Shown piece after piece: positions 7,704-16,361 of a stretch of DNA of 64,000 bases. The stretch lies in contig NZ_JAWXCX010000001.1 of assembly GCF_033845285.1 (NCBI RefSeq), forward strand, positions 2,743,495 through 2,807,494, given 5' to 3'. The stretch is from Marinococcus sp. PL1-022 (lineage in GTDB: Bacteria > Bacillota > Bacilli > Bacillales > Marinococcaceae). Position numbers and translations under genes: made by a program. Under the pieces are notes generated by a model. That model was not told where the DNA came from. It was given only the letters and a program-made list of their open reading frames with translations, and searched no databases. Numbering within the stretch: position 1 is the stretch's first letter; each line of letters begins with the position of its first letter.

Positions 7704-8187
7704 CCAATTTTTCTCCTTCGATAAAATTTTCCAGGATGTTCAGCATCTGAGTATTATCTGCAGTGAACACTTGAGGAGTAAAGGTTTTTAATTGTTCAAT
7801 AACGTTTTCGAGTCTGTCTTCTTCATAGCAGGGGAGTACATAACCGTTTCGGGAAAACGTCTCCGATAATTCGAGCTGATGATCATCATTATGTTCATTG
7901 AATTTTTGCAGACGGGGCACAATAATTACTTTTTTTCCAAGCTTTAAGCTTGTTGTTATTGATCCGGTTCCCGCATGGCTTATCACAAAGCTGCTGTTTT
8001 TAATGTAGGTTTCCATATCCTCCATAGACATAAACGGGATCAGTTGCAGATAATCGCTGCTAAACCTTGTATTTCCATTCTGTACGATAACTTCTTCTTG
8101 AATCTTTCCCTCTTTCTTCAAACCTTCCAGTTCTTTCAACAATCTCGTGAAATGCAGCTCATGTGTGCCAAGAGTTACGAAAATCAA
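7693..8187 (-). CDS. Glycosyltransferase, PssE/Alg13-like catalytic subunit
   Basis: 164 residues, the size of the Alg13/PssE half of a split GT-B glycosyltransferase. MIFVTLGTHELHFTRLL opens the C-terminal Rossmann fold. ISHAGTGSITTSLKLGKKVIIVPR is the UDP-sugar-binding loop, and EHNDDHQLEL the following donor-site motif. It overlaps the Alg14-like partner by four bases (ATGA), so the subunits are likely translationally coupled. With its partner it should transfer a sugar from a UDP-sugar to a lipid-linked acceptor at the inner membrane face. The sugar is unknown. Confidence 0.82.
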   Translation of the reverse strand: MIFVTLGTHELHFTRLLKELEGLKKEGKIQEEVIVQNGNTRFSSDYLQLIPFMSMEDMETYIKNSSFVISHAGTGSITTSLKLGKKVIIVPRLQKFNEHNDDHQLELSETFSRNGYVLPCYEEDRLENVIEQLKTFTPQVFTADNTQMLNILENFIEGEKLDAY

Positions 8188-8648
8188 TAGATACTACCTC
8201 CATAGACTGCCTTGGGATAAAATTCCTTCATAGACTCCCACTGGACAATGAATAAATCCGCGATCGGATAAACCATTTTTCCAGCCATATTTGGAGAATG
8301 AGATTTGGCAAAGCTTTCGATATAAACTACCTTTTTTCGGAACAGTTTTGCTATATAACACATAGGCACTGCAGTATGGGTGCCCGTAGTAATTACTACA
8401 TCTGGTCTATGCCTTAAAAAAAGAAAAAGGGACTTAAATATGTTGTAGGAGAATTTAAACATATACCTAAAAGGATAGTTTCGGGCCCCATAAGTTAAAA
8501 AGGAAATAGGATATTTTGCTTTTAAGCTTTTTGTCACGTCTGTTTTTTCAGTAACAATATGGTAGTTATATTTTTGGAATAATGGCTCCAGCTGAAGAAG
8601 CTGCGTCAGATGTCCCCCCACAGAGGAAATAAGCAGTATTTTTTTCAT
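8184..8648 (-). CDS. Glycosyltransferase, PssD/Alg14-like membrane-anchor subunit
   Basis: Alg14-like half of the split glycosyltransferase: KKILLISSVGGHLTQLLQL is the glycine-rich opening loop, then VTEKTDVTKSL and VVITTGTHTAVPMCYIAKLF, with IYIESFAKSHSPNMAGKMV-like sequence after it. ATG at 8648 is preferred; GTG at 8657 would add three residues and overlap the upstream stop. It lies between the Wzy-like polymerase and its PssE-like partner. In known pairs the Alg14-type subunit recruits the catalytic subunit to the membrane and acceptor. Confidence 0.8.
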   Translation of the reverse strand: MKKILLISSVGGHLTQLLQLEPLFQKYNYHIVTEKTDVTKSLKAKYPISFLTYGARNYPFRYMFKFSYNIFKSLFLFLRHRPDVVITTGTHTAVPMCYIAKLFRKKVVYIESFAKSHSPNMAGKMVYPIADLFIVQWESMKEFYPKAVYGGSIY

Positions 8649-8650
8649 GT

Positions 8651-10075
8651 TTACCACTTTCTATCAATTTTTTTTGAATTAAAAACGGAGTACTCGTCGT
8701 TTTCTTTTTTTGAAAAGCCGACAAGGGCAGCGTATACTAAAGCGAGATATAAACCAGCGCCAGGGTAGGACAGCACGTGGCCGGCAATGAAGGCTGCACC
8801 GGTGCCCATGCCAGCGCATAAAAGAGAGGTAACTGCATACATATTGAATGCACTTCTTCCTGCCCTTACAATATTTCTAACATAAGCAGCGATCATATAG
8901 AAAAAAGGCAGGATTAAAATAACAAATCCGAGAATTCCAAAGTTGAAAAACCAGTCAAAAAAGTCCATTTCAATTGATTTTGCGGAGTCTGCCGATACGT
9001 AATTCCCACTCCTCCCCATGCCAAAGGCTTTTTGGGCTGTCGGAGCATTTACATACTGCTGCATCGATTCAGCCATAAAACCTACCCGGCCACTGAATAA
9101 AACCGAGTGCATAGGAATATTGCTTAAGCTTTCCTCGAACCTTTGTTTTGTGGTCTCGTCCTCTGATTCTATCTCCTCACTGCCACCACTGCCGCTGCTT
9201 TCGCTATCTTCCTCTTCTTGAGCTGCACTATCATTTTCACTTGTTTCAAGAGCAAGTCCTAAATTATTTCCAATAGGGGAAGAAGGGATAAATCCAACTA
9301 AGCCTATAATAAGTAGTATCATTAATATAAAATTTAACCATTGTTTATGACGCAGCCTGGCAATACTCAGGACCAGCCCTAATCCAGCCGATACTACCAC
9401 ACCAATTAACGTAACTTTGGTTCCGACAGTAAGCATCGCCCACATTGATAAAACTATGACGAAAAACACGATAATCTGCTGGATAAAATTAGTTTTTCTT
9501 AATAAATAAATGACCACAAAGGGAAGAATCATTGTCATAATTGCACTAAGTTCATTTCCTGAAAAAAACCAGCCTGTTTGCCCTTCTTTTTCTAAAAACC
9601 CGTATGTTCGTTTGCCTGTGTCTGTTACTCCTGCAAGGAAAACGATTAAGCTTATGAATGCTAAATTAATAGTGAATACTAACGGGAGCCATTGCTTTAA
9701 TGAGGATTTTGAAAAATATTGTTTGAAAAATGTATAATATACAAACATTACTGTAGGAAAATAAATTGTTTTCACAATATTTTGGAGCTCGAACGTAATG
9801 GAAAAGGGATCTTTTAAATAATAGTTTAAAATAGTATGCATCCCAAAGTAGATTAGTAAAAGCACAAAATAACCGACGACGTACTTTTTTTGATTTCCTT
9901 TTAAGAAAAACAATATATAAAGCATGCCTGCGGGTATTACTGCAGCTCTCACCAAAGTCGAGACTGGCAAACCTATAAACACCAGTAAATCCAGTACAGG
10001 CTGTATTAATATATATGCTAATAATATTAATTGCATCACATTTGCCATTGGACGTCTTTCCTTGTTTATAAGCAT
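8651..10075 (-). CDS. O-antigen polymerase/ligase-like membrane protein (Wzy/WaaL type)
   Basis: 474-residue polytopic protein with about eleven hydrophobic segments, likely polymerising the lipid-linked repeat units outside the membrane. It resembles Wzy/O-antigen ligase proteins in topology and in the large loop between late segments. That loop starts with a strongly acidic Ser/Glu stretch (SENDSAAQEEEDSESSG, then SEEIESEDETT), fitting a high-salt exterior. ATG follows GGGGGAGC. It is the first gene of the polymerase-PssD-PssE-GNAT operon. A TATAAT lies about 50 bases upstream, but I could not pair it with a good -35. Assignment by topology and context. Confidence 0.68.
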   Translation of the reverse strand: MLINKERRPMANVMQLILLAYILIQPVLDLLVFIGLPVSTLVRAAVIPAGMLYILFFLKGNQKKYVVGYFVLLLIYFGMHTILNYYLKDPFSITFELQNIVKTIYFPTVMFVYYTFFKQYFSKSSLKQWLPLVFTINLAFISLIVFLAGVTDTGKRTYGFLEKEGQTGWFFSGNELSAIMTMILPFVVIYLLRKTNFIQQIIVFFVIVLSMWAMLTVGTKVTLIGVVVSAGLGLVLSIARLRHKQWLNFILMILLIIGLVGFIPSSPIGNNLGLALETSENDSAAQEEEDSESSGSGGSEEIESEDETTKQRFEESLSNIPMHSVLFSGRVGFMAESMQQYVNAPTAQKAFGMGRSGNYVSADSAKSIEMDFFDWFFNFGILGFVILILPFFYMIAAYVRNIVRAGRSAFNMYAVTSLLCAGMGTGAAFIAGHVLSYPGAGLYLALVYAALVGFSKKENDEYSVFNSKKIDRKW

Positions 10076-10163
10076 AAAGCTCCCCCTACATTTACGTTAA
10101 TCGGTTTTTTAAAGTTTCCTTCTTGTATTATAACCTATACAGCCTAGCACAGCTCTCCTATGA

Positions 10164-10206
10164 AAAATAGTGGCTTTGGAAGCAGTCACTTTCTCTTTCA
10201 GCCACT
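10164..10206 (-). terminator. Probable terminator after the PIG-L deacetylase
   Basis: Minus-strand arms AGTGGCT / AGCCACT with a long loop, then ATTTTTC. The weak stem makes this moderate. It would split the glycan cluster into two units, flippase-deacetylase and polymerase-to-GNAT. Confidence 0.5.
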
Positions 10207-11139
10207 TCACTTATCCTTTAACTGTGCCTGAATGCTCGCATATGATATGCCTTCCTTATAAAGCTTTTCTTTGGCTTTTTTGTTTTGAAAATAAGCCCAT
10301 AGCAAAGTTACTGTTTTATTTGCCTGTTTAAAAAGCTCAGGAAAATTTTCTTTTTTATTTTTTATATATTCAGCGAAGTTTATAAAATCTCCTGCCTCCT
10401 GCCCCAGAAAAACTTCTCCCGCTCCTATTGATCGATCTGCACTTAAATTGCTCTTTACTATATTTAGATTAATAAACCCGTCAAAATCTATAGCCTGTGA
10501 AGCGAAGACGTTGATTGTTTCTTGTTTTAAAGGCAATTCTTCTGTAATATCGATTAACGTGTTTATGTAAGCGACAGGAATTGGACAATTTATCTCGTAC
10601 ATATATATTTTCAATGAATCTTGCAGATTAAGCTTTTTTAACGATTCGGCTAGCAGCAGTGACGTATTTACATGATCCAAATGAGCATCCACTAACACAT
10701 TTGTATAGATAACATCCGGCTGAAAATCCTTAACGATGTTAAGGACTTTTTCAATATTGCTTTCACTGATTTCTACATTGCCATCAGGGAGGGTTAAATA
10801 TTCTATCGAATCAAACCCCAGCATATGCTGCACCTTTTCCATTTCACTCCTGCGCTGACTCGATAATTCCTCTCCCGGTAGAGAAGAGACACTTTTTGAA
10901 CCATCCGTCACTAACACTACTTTCACTTCCGCTCCAAGAGAAGTGTATTTTTTAATCGTCCCTCCCAAACCAATAGTTTCGTCATCAACGTGCGGGACAA
11001 ACACTAACACTTTGTTTGAGCTTAGAGTTTTTACAGGCACCTGCTTTGCCCGGTACTCGTTGTTTAATACTTTCAGCGTAACATTATTAATCGCCGGTTC
11101 CATGTATTTTATAAGATGCTTAAGCTGCTGTTTCAACAT
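10207..11139 (-). CDS. PIG-L/LmbE-family sugar N-deacetylase
   Basis: Zinc-dependent N-deacetylase of 310 residues. VFVPHVDDETIGLGG gives the PHxDDE zinc/catalytic motif and VDAHLDHVNT the second AHxDH motif. An N-terminal extension of about 45 residues precedes the domain. ATG directly follows the TAA of the flippase gene, so the two are coupled. Family members deacetylate GlcNAc-containing lipids or glycosides. Here the substrate is probably a lipid-linked or polymer amino sugar, which is inference from the cluster. No secretion signal is visible, so it should act in the cytoplasm or at the inner face. Confidence 0.82.
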   Translation of the reverse strand: MLKQQLKHLIKYMEPAINNVTLKVLNNEYRAKQVPVKTLSSNKVLVFVPHVDDETIGLGGTIKKYTSLGAEVKVVLVTDGSKSVSSLPGEELSSQRRSEMEKVQHMLGFDSIEYLTLPDGNVEISESNIEKVLNIVKDFQPDVIYTNVLVDAHLDHVNTSLLLAESLKKLNLQDSLKIYMYEINCPIPVAYINTLIDITEELPLKQETINVFASQAIDFDGFINLNIVKSNLSADRSIGAGEVFLGQEAGDFINFAEYIKNKKENFPELFKQANKTVTLLWAYFQNKKAKEKLYKEGISYASIQAQLKDK

Positions 11140-12651
11140 TTATGCCTTCTTTCTAAAATTAGTTATTAATACCTTAAGTGCCTTCACTTTAAAAAGCCAG
11201 ATACATATTATATATATAAGTGCCCCTGCCAACGCGATGACTATAATAAGAAGAAAGTCGCTGAAATTGTGCAGCACCTGAGTTTTGAGTAAATAAGCAG
11301 CGAGGCCCATTATTACTACGCTTAATGTTATTTTGGTGAATTCTTTCAGAACATGCTTATGATCCAATCCATTAATCGTTTTTGAAAAGACAATATAGCA
11401 GGCCAGCGCGTAAAGCAAACCAACAGCAGAAGATGCTAAAGGAATGCCCACATAACCCATCCAGGTGGTAAATATATAATTAAACACGGCGTTCAGAACC
11501 ACAGTAATTAAACCGATAATTAAAACGTAGTGACCTTTTTTTAAAGTATAAAGTCCTTTGTTAGATACGTTGTTCAAACTAAAAAACAGCACAGACCCAA
11601 AATAATAATACGCCACTTCACTTGTGTTTATTACTGCCTCTTCACTAAAGGCTCCTCTTTGATAAACCAGGCTTATAATATTAGGCATTAACACAAACAT
11701 GCCGACAATAGCAGGAAGCACTACTAAGTACATCACGTTTAATCCGTTTTCTATCCCCCGCTTAAAGGAAGGTTCATCATTTGCCGCCATTGCTTTTGCC
11801 AGCATGGGAAACATGATCGTGGCAATGGTAATACCAAAGATTTGCTGAGGAAAGTGAACTAAGTTCTTTGCATAATTAATATATGTAACGACGCCTTCCT
11901 GAAAGTAGCTGGCAAACACATTATCTACTGCCAAATTAATCTGGCCCACCATCACAGTCATAGCAACTGGAATGAAAACCCGGTAAAAGGCTGAGAGTTC
12001 AGGGAAGTTTAATTTAGTGCCCAAATTTATCATATTCCGTTTAGATAAAACAGGGATTTTAAATATCAGTGAAATAATAGAACCCACAAGATAACCGAGT
12101 GCTAACGAATAGACACTTAGCTCTCCAGCAAAAAGCACTGCGCCTGCTATACTGGAAAGGATCACAATCATTTGTGAAAAAGCAGATAAAGAAAATAAAT
12201 TTTCTGCATCCAGATATGCTTCCATCACAGAATTTATCCCTACAAACATAAGAGCGGCAAAGAGTATAATAGATACATTGACTGCGATGCTCGTAGCTTC
12301 ACTATTAAAGGCAGGATATAAAACCCTAATAAGAACAGGCGACAATAGTGCTCCAAGGAGTCCAAACAGAATACCTATATACACAATACTTTTAAGGATC
12401 TGATTCAGATAATTTTTTCCCTGATTAGCATGCTTCGCATCAATATACCCCGGGACCAGAGCATTTTTCATACCATTAATCATAAACAAAAATAGCATGT
12501 TAGGAATGATAAAGGCCGCTAAATACGCATCGGCTAAATAAGAATCACCAAAATAGAAGGCTATGGTCATATCCCTTAACAAACCCGAAATTTTCAAAAA
12601 AAGTGTTACAGTAATAAAAATAAGACTTGTAATACCTAATTTTCTCGTCAA
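11140..12651 (-). CDS. MurJ/MviN-family lipid-linked oligosaccharide flippase
   Basis: MOP-superfamily flippase of 503 residues with about fourteen membrane segments. ITVTLFLKISGLLRDMTIAF and FIIPNMLFLF are MurJ-type N-terminal sequence; NLVHFPQQIFGITIATIMFP is the conserved central region. TTG at 12651 is chosen because GAGGGAGAG lies just upstream; the longer frame to 12759 adds 36 hydrophilic residues without membrane character. It is probably the Wzx-equivalent of this cluster, exporting lipid-linked repeat units, and not the essential MurJ. The gene downstream starts at its stop codon. Confidence 0.8.
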   Translation of the reverse strand: MTRKLGITSLIFITVTLFLKISGLLRDMTIAFYFGDSYLADAYLAAFIIPNMLFLFMINGMKNALVPGYIDAKHANQGKNYLNQILKSIVYIGILFGLLGALLSPVLIRVLYPAFNSEATSIAVNVSIILFAALMFVGINSVMEAYLDAENLFSLSAFSQMIVILSSIAGAVLFAGELSVYSLALGYLVGSIISLIFKIPVLSKRNMINLGTKLNFPELSAFYRVFIPVAMTVMVGQINLAVDNVFASYFQEGVVTYINYAKNLVHFPQQIFGITIATIMFPMLAKAMAANDEPSFKRGIENGLNVMYLVVLPAIVGMFVLMPNIISLVYQRGAFSEEAVINTSEVAYYYFGSVLFFSLNNVSNKGLYTLKKGHYVLIIGLITVVLNAVFNYIFTTWMGYVGIPLASSAVGLLYALACYIVFSKTINGLDHKHVLKEFTKITLSVVIMGLAAYLLKTQVLHNFSDFLLIIVIALAGALIYIICIWLFKVKALKVLITNFRKKA

Positions 12652-12806
12652 TGGCTCTCCCTCTCTATCTGGATGTATTGCCACAGCAAACCTACCATTT
12701 ATTTTACCATATGTGTTTTGACGGGTTTTCTCCCAATTCGCTTTACAATCCCTTCCCACTACTCTTAAATAGTATCAGACAATTATAAAAATGAGGTATC
12801 TTACAC

Positions 12807-13910
12807 ATGAGGATCGAATCTATTTATTATTTACGATTTGCAGCAATGCTTCTGGTGGTGTTCGTCCATGTGACAGGCACATTTTCCACCACCCTACCCC
12901 TGGAAAGCGGGGCTTATGAAAAATATCATTTCATTAACCGCATTGCCCGTATTGAAGCAGGCATTTTTATTATGATTACAGGGCTCGTATTCTTCTATAA
13001 TTTATTTCCCAAAACATTAAATAAATTTACTTTAAAAGATTATTATAAAAAACGAGTCACTTTTATAATCATACCTTATCTTATTTGGGCCTTATTTTAC
13101 GAGATGTATTCTGTCGCTACTGGCGATAGATCTCTGGCTATAACAGAAATACCTCAAAGAATTCTTACAGGGACCTCCTATTATCAGTTACATTTTATAT
13201 TTCTTATAGTGCAATTTTACCTTTTTCTTCCTTTATTCGTTTATGCTGCTCAATCCAGCATATGGTTACGCAAATACCTTTGGCTCGTTGGCTTTGTAAT
13301 TGAATACATATATTATTTTCTCAATTTAAAATTCGGCTTCGTCGAATTCAGTTTGTTTTTCAATAGTCTTTCGACTTTTCTTTTAGGCGGCTGGTTTGGC
13401 ATTTATTATGTACAACAAAGAAAAAAAGCTTATTCAAATAGTAATTGGCTTTTAGGCATCGTAACGTTACTTTTTGGAAGTCTGGCTGCTGTCTACTATT
13501 ACCAGGTCTACGAGATGAACAATTATTATTTTGCCTGGGATCCCTACAAGCTGATTTCAATGATTTTCTTATTTATAGGCAGCTTATTTTTCTTTCGTCT
13601 GGCAGAGTGGGCCGCTCAAACTGCTTCTAACAAAATTACTGAACACATAAAGAGAGTAGCGTTGTATTCCTTTGGCTTTTACTTAATTCATCCATTCATT
13701 TTAAAGGAAGCAGCAAGGTTTATCCCTATGCACAGCAATTATCTTTTTCATATTGACATCGTTCTTCGCTACATCACCGTGGTTGTTTTATGCTATTTAG
13801 TCATATTTACTGTTCATAAGCTCTCACCAAAAGCAGCCAGTCTGCTATTTGGAAAGATGCCTCCTGAAGCTGTATTTCTTCTTTCTCCCTACAGAAACAG
13901 ATCAAAATAA
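12807..13910 (+). CDS. Acyltransferase 3 family membrane protein
   Basis: 367-residue integral membrane O-acyltransferase with about ten hydrophobic segments. YYLRFAAMLLVVFVHVTGTF holds the catalytic histidine region of the family, and YSFGFYLIHPFIL the C-terminal signature. No SGNH domain is attached. It is divergent from the flippase gene and has its own terminator. It probably acetylates or succinylates a cell-surface polysaccharide. It is AT-rich like the rest of the island. Confidence 0.8.
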   Translation: MRIESIYYLRFAAMLLVVFVHVTGTFSTTLPLESGAYEKYHFINRIARIEAGIFIMITGLVFFYNLFPKTLNKFTLKDYYKKRVTFIIIPYLIWALFYEMYSVATGDRSLAITEIPQRILTGTSYYQLHFIFLIVQFYLFLPLFVYAAQSSIWLRKYLWLVGFVIEYIYYFLNLKFGFVEFSLFFNSLSTFLLGGWFGIYYVQQRKKAYSNSNWLLGIVTLLFGSLAAVYYYQVYEMNNYYFAWDPYKLISMIFLFIGSLFFFRLAEWAAQTASNKITEHIKRVALYSFGFYLIHPFILKEAARFIPMHSNYLFHIDIVLRYITVVVLCYLVIFTVHKLSPKAASLLFGKMPPEAVFLLSPYRNRSK

Positions 13911-13930
13911 TAAACGTAATTAAAATCACA

Positions 13931-13970
13931 AAACTACTGGCCTTTATTGCTAAAGAGCCAGTAGTTTTTA
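13931..13970. terminator. Bidirectional terminator
   Basis: Perfect stem AAACTACTGGC / GCCAGTAGTTT with a 15-base loop, followed by TTTTTATTATT on the plus strand. It sits between the convergent acyltransferase and TagO genes, abutting the TagO stop. Confidence 0.85.
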
Positions 13971-15026
13971 TTATTCTTTCGTTCCCCCAGAAATTTTTTT
14001 TAAAAACCTTAGGAACGGCTTATAAGAATTACTTACTAATCCTACACTTTCCGCTAAGATTTCAATAGCAATAATCATTACCAGCAATGCTACAATAGAA
14101 ACCCATAGCGTTGAAAGTGTAAATACAACAGCAGCTACACTGCAGATAGCACTAATCAAATATATGATTAAAACTGTCTGTCTATGTGAATATCCCAGGC
14201 GAAGCAGGCAGTGGTGCAAGTGTGATTTGTCAGGTGTTGAAAAAGATTGCTTCTGCAATGCCCGTCTGATGATCGCAAACAATGTATCAGAAATAGGAAC
14301 GGCTAAAATGAGCAGAGGGACAATTAGTGAAAAAACGGTTACGTTTTTAAAACCTAACAGAGCAATCACAGCAATCATGAAGCCAAGAAAAAGGGCTCCA
14401 GAATCTCCCATAAATAGCTTTGCCGGATGAAAATTGTGTACCAGAAATCCTAAAGTGCCGCCTAACAAAGCGATAGCCATAGCTACGATGAAAATATCAC
14501 CCTGAACAATGCTCAGAGCTGAAATAGTGGCTAGCACAATCGCTGAAACCCCTGCTGATAAACCATCAAGACCATCAATTAGGTTTATCGCATTGGTAAT
14601 ACCAATAATCCAAAGCAATGTAATAGGAATGCTTAAAAATCCTAATTCTAAAACGCCACCAAATGGCAGGTTAATAAATTCTAACTGCACTCCGCCAACT
14701 ATCACGATAATGGCAGCAGCAAGCTGAGCAATCAATTTCACTTTAGCTGATTGTTCTTTTATGTCGTCCAAAGCACCTATCAAAAATACTAAAGTTCCGC
14801 CTGCGAAGATAAAAGGAAGATATTCATTTTCTGGTTTCAAAATGAAAAGGCCCAATATAAAAGAAACGTAAATAGCCAAACCGCCTAAGCGCGCCATTTC
14901 ACCTGTATGAACTTTTCTGTCGTTAGGATTGTCTGTAGCTCCTATCAAAAAAGCCAGCTTTTTAACCAAGGGAGTTAATATCAACGCCGTTAAAAAGCAT
15001 GAAACCAGAGCAATCGCTGTAATCAT
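13971..15026 (-). CDS. tagO: Undecaprenyl-phosphate N-acetylglucosaminyl-1-phosphate transferase (TagO/WecA type)
   Basis: Initiating polyprenyl-phosphate sugar-1-phosphate transferase of the MraY family, 351 residues with about eleven membrane segments. Motifs: DNPNDRKVHTGEMARLGGLAIY, GALDDIKE (Mg-binding DD), NAINLIDGLDGLSAGVS (catalytic Asp) and FMGDSGALFLGF. HLHHCLLRLGYSHRQ near the end is the WecA/TagO-type cytosolic loop. ATG at 15026 follows GGGGAGGA; a longer frame to 15053 lacks a ribosome site. It likely starts wall teichoic acid or the glycan built by this island, linking GlcNAc-1-P to undecaprenyl phosphate at the inner membrane face. Confidence 0.87.
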   Translation of the reverse strand: MITAIALVSCFLTALILTPLVKKLAFLIGATDNPNDRKVHTGEMARLGGLAIYVSFILGLFILKPENEYLPFIFAGGTLVFLIGALDDIKEQSAKVKLIAQLAAAIIVIVGGVQLEFINLPFGGVLELGFLSIPITLLWIIGITNAINLIDGLDGLSAGVSAIVLATISALSIVQGDIFIVAMAIALLGGTLGFLVHNFHPAKLFMGDSGALFLGFMIAVIALLGFKNVTVFSLIVPLLILAVPISDTLFAIIRRALQKQSFSTPDKSHLHHCLLRLGYSHRQTVLIIYLISAICSVAAVVFTLSTLWVSIVALLVMIIAIEILAESVGLVSNSYKPFLRFLKKISGGTKE

Positions 15027-15137
15027 TAGGAATCCTCCCCGATTTGCCTGCATAAGAAACTTTATAAAGATTTTGAGCTTAACCTATAAAATTATACCAT
15101 TAAAACCGCAGTATAAATAGTTAGTTTGTGCTTATAT

Positions 15138-16247
15138 TTAATTATAATAATTTATGACTTCTTTATATATATTTATAACCTTTTTATTTAAATTATTTAC
15201 TTCGTTTTCCTCGACAAATATGAGTGCTTCCTTGATCATTGCCTCTTTTTCATCTTCTTTAAAGTTTAACATAGCAGAGATTTGTTCACTTAAGCTCCCG
15301 GGGCTGCCAGCATTGGCCATCAAGCCTCTGCCTTCTGCAGTTATGTACTTTAGCCCTCCAGCATCTGTAGTAACAACAGGTGTCTTGCAGGCCATTGCCT
15401 CTAAAGCCACTAAACCAAAGCCTTCATTTCTTGAAGGCACTACCAGCATATCTGCAGAGGAAAACCAATTTTTTAGTTCCGGCTGAGGTCTGGCGCCATG
15501 AAAACTGACCGAAGCCTCCATGTTTTCTGTATGGATTAAATCTGTTATTTTCGACTTGTAAGCCTCACTCTTGGCACTGCCCACTATATGCAGCTTTATA
15601 TTATTCTCTTTTGCCACTATAGTTTTCCACGCCTTCAGCAAGTCTTCTATTCCTTTTTCTTCTACTAAATTCCCTACAAATAAGATATTTTTTTCATCTG
15701 AATTTAATTGCGTAACCCGCAGAGCTTCTTCCTTGGGGACTGGGTGAAACATTGCTTTATTTACACCCATACTTATTTGATTGATTTTATGGGAAGGTAT
15801 TTCGTATTCGTTTTGAACCTTTTCCCGTAATTCCGGCCCCACCACTATTACATGATCCGCTTTTTTCAGAATAATCGAGGTAATACGTTTAAGATACTTA
15901 TTTTTTTCTGCCATTTTATTTATATCACCCCCGTGGCAAGTAACTACGTAAGGAGTTTTAGTTAATTTTTTAAACATCAGCGCCAGCATACCGGAAGGAA
16001 AAGTATAATGCGCATGCACAATATCTACTTTTGGTTTTAAAGAGCCTAAAACCATCCGGCCCCACCTGTATCCCCACTGAAAATATTTATTTATTACTTT
16101 CTTTTTACTTGAGGACGGTTGATTAATACCCAGAACCAGTACTTTCTGGCCCTGGTTTGTTAAAGCTTTAACCTGGTTTTCAACAAATATTCCAAACTGC
16201 GGATGGTCTTTTGACGGAAACATATTTGTAATAAATAAAATATTCAT
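15138..16247 (-). CDS. Family 4 (GT-B) glycosyltransferase
   Basis: GT4 retaining glycosyltransferase of 369 residues. MNILFITNMFPSKDHPQFGIF starts the acceptor domain, VDIVHAHYTFPSG and VVTCHGGDIN follow. NILFVGNLVEEKGIEDLL begins the donor domain, and VVPSRNEGFGLVALEAMACKTPV holds the E-x7-E nucleotide-sugar motif. ATG at 16247 follows TTTGGAGGCG; a TTG at 16259 would sit in that site. It probably adds a sugar in the cytoplasm to the lipid-linked intermediate begun by the TagO-like enzyme 110 bases downstream. Acceptor and sugar unknown. Confidence 0.85.
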   Translation of the reverse strand: MNILFITNMFPSKDHPQFGIFVENQVKALTNQGQKVLVLGINQPSSSKKKVINKYFQWGYRWGRMVLGSLKPKVDIVHAHYTFPSGMLALMFKKLTKTPYVVTCHGGDINKMAEKNKYLKRITSIILKKADHVIVVGPELREKVQNEYEIPSHKINQISMGVNKAMFHPVPKEEALRVTQLNSDEKNILFVGNLVEEKGIEDLLKAWKTIVAKENNIKLHIVGSAKSEAYKSKITDLIHTENMEASVSFHGARPQPELKNWFSSADMLVVPSRNEGFGLVALEAMACKTPVVTTDAGGLKYITAEGRGLMANAGSPGSLSEQISAMLNFKEDEKEAMIKEALIFVEENEVNNLNKKVINIYKEVINYYN

Positions 16248-16303
16248 GAGCGCCTCCAAATTTATGATTATAATTTATAGTTCTTCCATTATGTCACGTT
16301 AAC

Positions 16304-16351
16304 TCAAAAATAAAACAGCCTTTGCTAATATAATTATTAACAAAGGCTGTT
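16304..16351 (-). terminator. Terminator after the SLT/CWB2 gene
   Basis: Minus-strand stem AACAGCCTTTG / CAAAGGCTGTT with a 16-base AT-rich loop and a TTTTATTTTT tail. Confidence 0.85.
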
Positions 16352-16361
16352 ACTTTAAAGC

